Source of the DNA: Bacteroidales bacterium
GTDB lineage: Bacteria; Bacteroidota; Bacteroidia; Bacteroidales; UBA932
Direction: 5' to 3'
Length of the DNA stretch: 16,664 nt
NCBI GenBank assembly: GCA_024683255.1
Contig: JAIKYL010000159.1
Span: 1 to 16,664, forward strand
In this document: piece after piece, positions 15,316 through 16,664 of the stretch
Position numbering within the stretch: the stretch's first letter is position 1
Layout: every line of letters begins with the position of its first letter
Translations under genes and position numbers: made by a program
Notes under the pieces: generated by a model
The model's input: the letters and a program-made list of their open reading frames with translations, nothing else
The model's database searches: none
Told to the model about the DNA's origin: nothing

Positions 15316-16664
15316 ATGAAAATCTCTCGCTTCCTTACTGCATTAATTGCCCTTATTTTTGCCCTTCCTTGCTTTGCCGTTGACTTTCCCGGTATTACGC
15401 AGTCCGGTACGGCCCCGGGCGGCTTTCCGCTCATCCGGGATGGCGTTCCCGTGGCCGTGATTGTGGATCCGGCCGATGCAAAGGGCGTACTCATTGCGGC
15501 GGAAACCCTTCGGGAAGACTTTGCCCGCGTATGCGGCAAAATAGCCCCGGAAACGGGCTCCCGGGCCATCCTGGCCGGCACGGTGGACAGTCCGCTCATC
15601 AAAAGGCTGGTGGCGGAGGGGCTGCTGGACGTATCGGCCATCAAAGGGCAATACGAAAGCTACATCCTGGCAGCGCCCGTGAAGGTGCCGGGCTATGAGG
15701 AGGCTCTGGTTATTGCCGGAGCGGACATGCGCGGCGCCATCTACGGCATCTATGAGATTTCGGAGCAAATTGGCGTTTCGCCCTGGTATTACTGGGCCGA
15801 TGTCCCCGTCCGTCACCAGGAGAACCTTTCCCTGGCGGAGGGCGTCTATACCGCCCCGCAGCCGGCCGTCCGCTACAGGGGCATCTTCCTCAACGATGAA
15901 GCACCCTGCCTTACCGGCTGGGTGAAGAACACCTTTGGGACGGAATATGGAGACCACCGTTTCTATGCCCAGGTTTTCGAGCTCCTGCTGCGCCTGAAGG
16001 CCAATTTCCTCTGGCCCGCCATGTGGGGCTGGTCCTTCTATGCCGATGATCCGGAGAACAGCAAAACGGCCAACGAAATGGGCATCATCATGGGTACCTC
16101 CCACCACGAACCCATGGCCCGGAACCACCAGGAATGGGTGCGGAAAAACAATGCCGAAGGCCCCTGGGATTATACCGTGAACAAGAAAGTGCTGGACAAG
16201 TTCTTCACGGAAGGCATGGAACGCGCCAAGGATACGGAGGATCTTATTACCATCGGCATGCGGGGAGACGGCGACGCTGCCCTGGGCAAGGAAGGGGAGG
16301 AGGCCAAATACATCAGCCTGCTGGAGAGCATCATCAATAACCAGCGCAAGATTATCAAGAAGGTAACCAAGCGTCCGGCCGAAGAGCGTCCGCAGGTCTG
16401 GGCCCTTTACAAAGAGGTGCAGCAGTATTACGACCTGGGCCTCCGCGTTCCGGACGATGTAACCATCCTCCTGAGTGACGACAACTGGGGGGATGTGCGC
16501 AAGCTTCCCACCGCCTCCGAGCGCAAACGCAAGGGCGGCTGGGGCATTTATTATCATGTAGATTACGTGGGCGCCCCGCGAAACTCCAAGTGGATCAACA
16601 TCACGCCCATCCAAAATATGTGGGAGCAACTTCAGCTCACCTACGCATACGGTGTGGACAAGCT
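15316..16664 (+). CDS. GH115 alpha-(4-O-methyl)glucuronidase, 3'-truncated by window edge
   Basis: The frame opens at ATG 15316 and stays open to the window end, giving 449 codons plus two bases; GH115 enzymes are usually over 800 residues, so about half is seen. MKISRFLTALIALIFALPCFA is a Sec signal peptide with probable cleavage after Ala21; Pro at 18 argues against lipidation at Cys19. Family landmarks are RYRGIFLNDEAPCLTGW (187-202... with the usual N-terminal domain before it), LKANFLWPAMWGW (227-239), MRGDGD (315-320), ALYKEVQQYY (363-372), LLSDDNWGD (385-393) and the VDYVGAPRNSKWIN stretch (415-428). Acidic residues in MRGDGD and YKEV are plausible catalytic or binding residues by memory of Bacteroides enzymes, not proven here. 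Unlike GH67, GH115 removes glucuronic acid from internal as well as terminal xyloses. Divergent from the GH67 operon. Confidence 0.93.
   Translation, partial: MKISRFLTALIALIFALPCFAVDFPGITQSGTAPGGFPLIRDGVPVAVIVDPADAKGVLIAAETLREDFARVCGKIAPETGSRAILAGTVDSPLIKRLVAEGLLDVSAIKGQYESYILAAPVKVPGYEEALVIAGADMRGAIYGIYEISEQIGVSPWYYWADVPVRHQENLSLAEGVYTAPQPAVRYRGIFLNDEAPCLTGWVKNTFGTEYGDHRFYAQVFELLLRLKANFLWPAMWGWSFYADDPENSKTANEMGIIMGTSHHEPMARNHQEWVRKNNAEGPWDYTVNKKVLDKFFTEGMERAKDTEDLITIGMRGDGDAALGKEGEEAKYISLLESIINNQRKIIKKVTKRPAEERPQVWALYKEVQQYYDLGLRVPDDVTILLSDDNWGDVRKLPTASERKRKGGWGIYYHVDYVGAPRNSKWINITPIQNMWEQLQLTYAYGVDK

Noticed and set aside
1..16664. tRNA or rRNA genes, CRISPR arrays, insertion sequences, prophage or defence genes
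   Set aside because: No cloverleaf, tandem repeat-spacer pattern, transposase motif or terminal inverted repeat was recognised on reading either strand; essentially the whole window is filled by the genes listed.

Overview
The window looks like chromosomal DNA from a GC-rich member of the Bacteroidales, probably a gut or rumen relative. This rests on four kinds of sequence evidence. Starts lack Shine-Dalgarno sequences and are preceded by A-rich leaders. Promoters carry Bacteroidetes-type -7 boxes (TAnnTTTG). Glycan-degrading enzymes have lipoprotein or Sec signals. The protein sequences have a Bacteroidetes flavour. Strong G/C preference at third codon positions creates many long antisense open frames, which are ignored here. 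No species can be named from sequence alone.

Layout: (1) 1-861 (+) is the 3' part of a radical SAM/SPASM protein. (2) 862-1046 is an AT-rich gap with a promoter and what looks like a transcription attenuator: a -7 box, a 29-codon leader ORF, and an intrinsic terminator inside that ORF only four bases before the next start. (3) 1047-9726 (+) is a tight nucleotide-synthesis operon: fused carbamoyl-phosphate synthase carAB, pyrG, purF and purA. (4) 9723-11965 (-) is a second, convergent purine operon, purC-purB, whose last codon overlaps that of purA. (5) 12033-15242 (-) is a two-gene xylan-debranching operon: a GH67 alpha-glucuronidase followed by an SGNH/XynE-like esterase. (6) 15316-16664 (+) is the 5' part of a divergently transcribed GH115 alpha-glucuronidase, cut by the window end.

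The genes fall into two functional blocks. The first makes nucleotides. CarAB supplies carbamoyl phosphate for pyrimidines and arginine, PyrG converts UTP to CTP, and PurF starts purine synthesis. PurC and PurB act in the middle of the purine pathway, and PurA and PurB convert IMP to AMP. CarAB, PyrG and PurF are three consecutive glutamine amidotransferases. The second block removes side groups from glucuronoxylan: GH115 and GH67 take (4-O-methyl)glucuronic acid from long and short chains respectively, and the esterase probably removes acyl groups. No SusC/SusD pair or regulator of this block is visible.

The two most noteworthy observations are the pyrBI-like attenuator with an overlapping, probably translationally coupled leader peptide upstream of carAB, and the carAB fusion itself, whose sequence resembles eukaryotic (CAD-type) carbamoyl-phosphate synthase more than the separate enterobacterial subunits.
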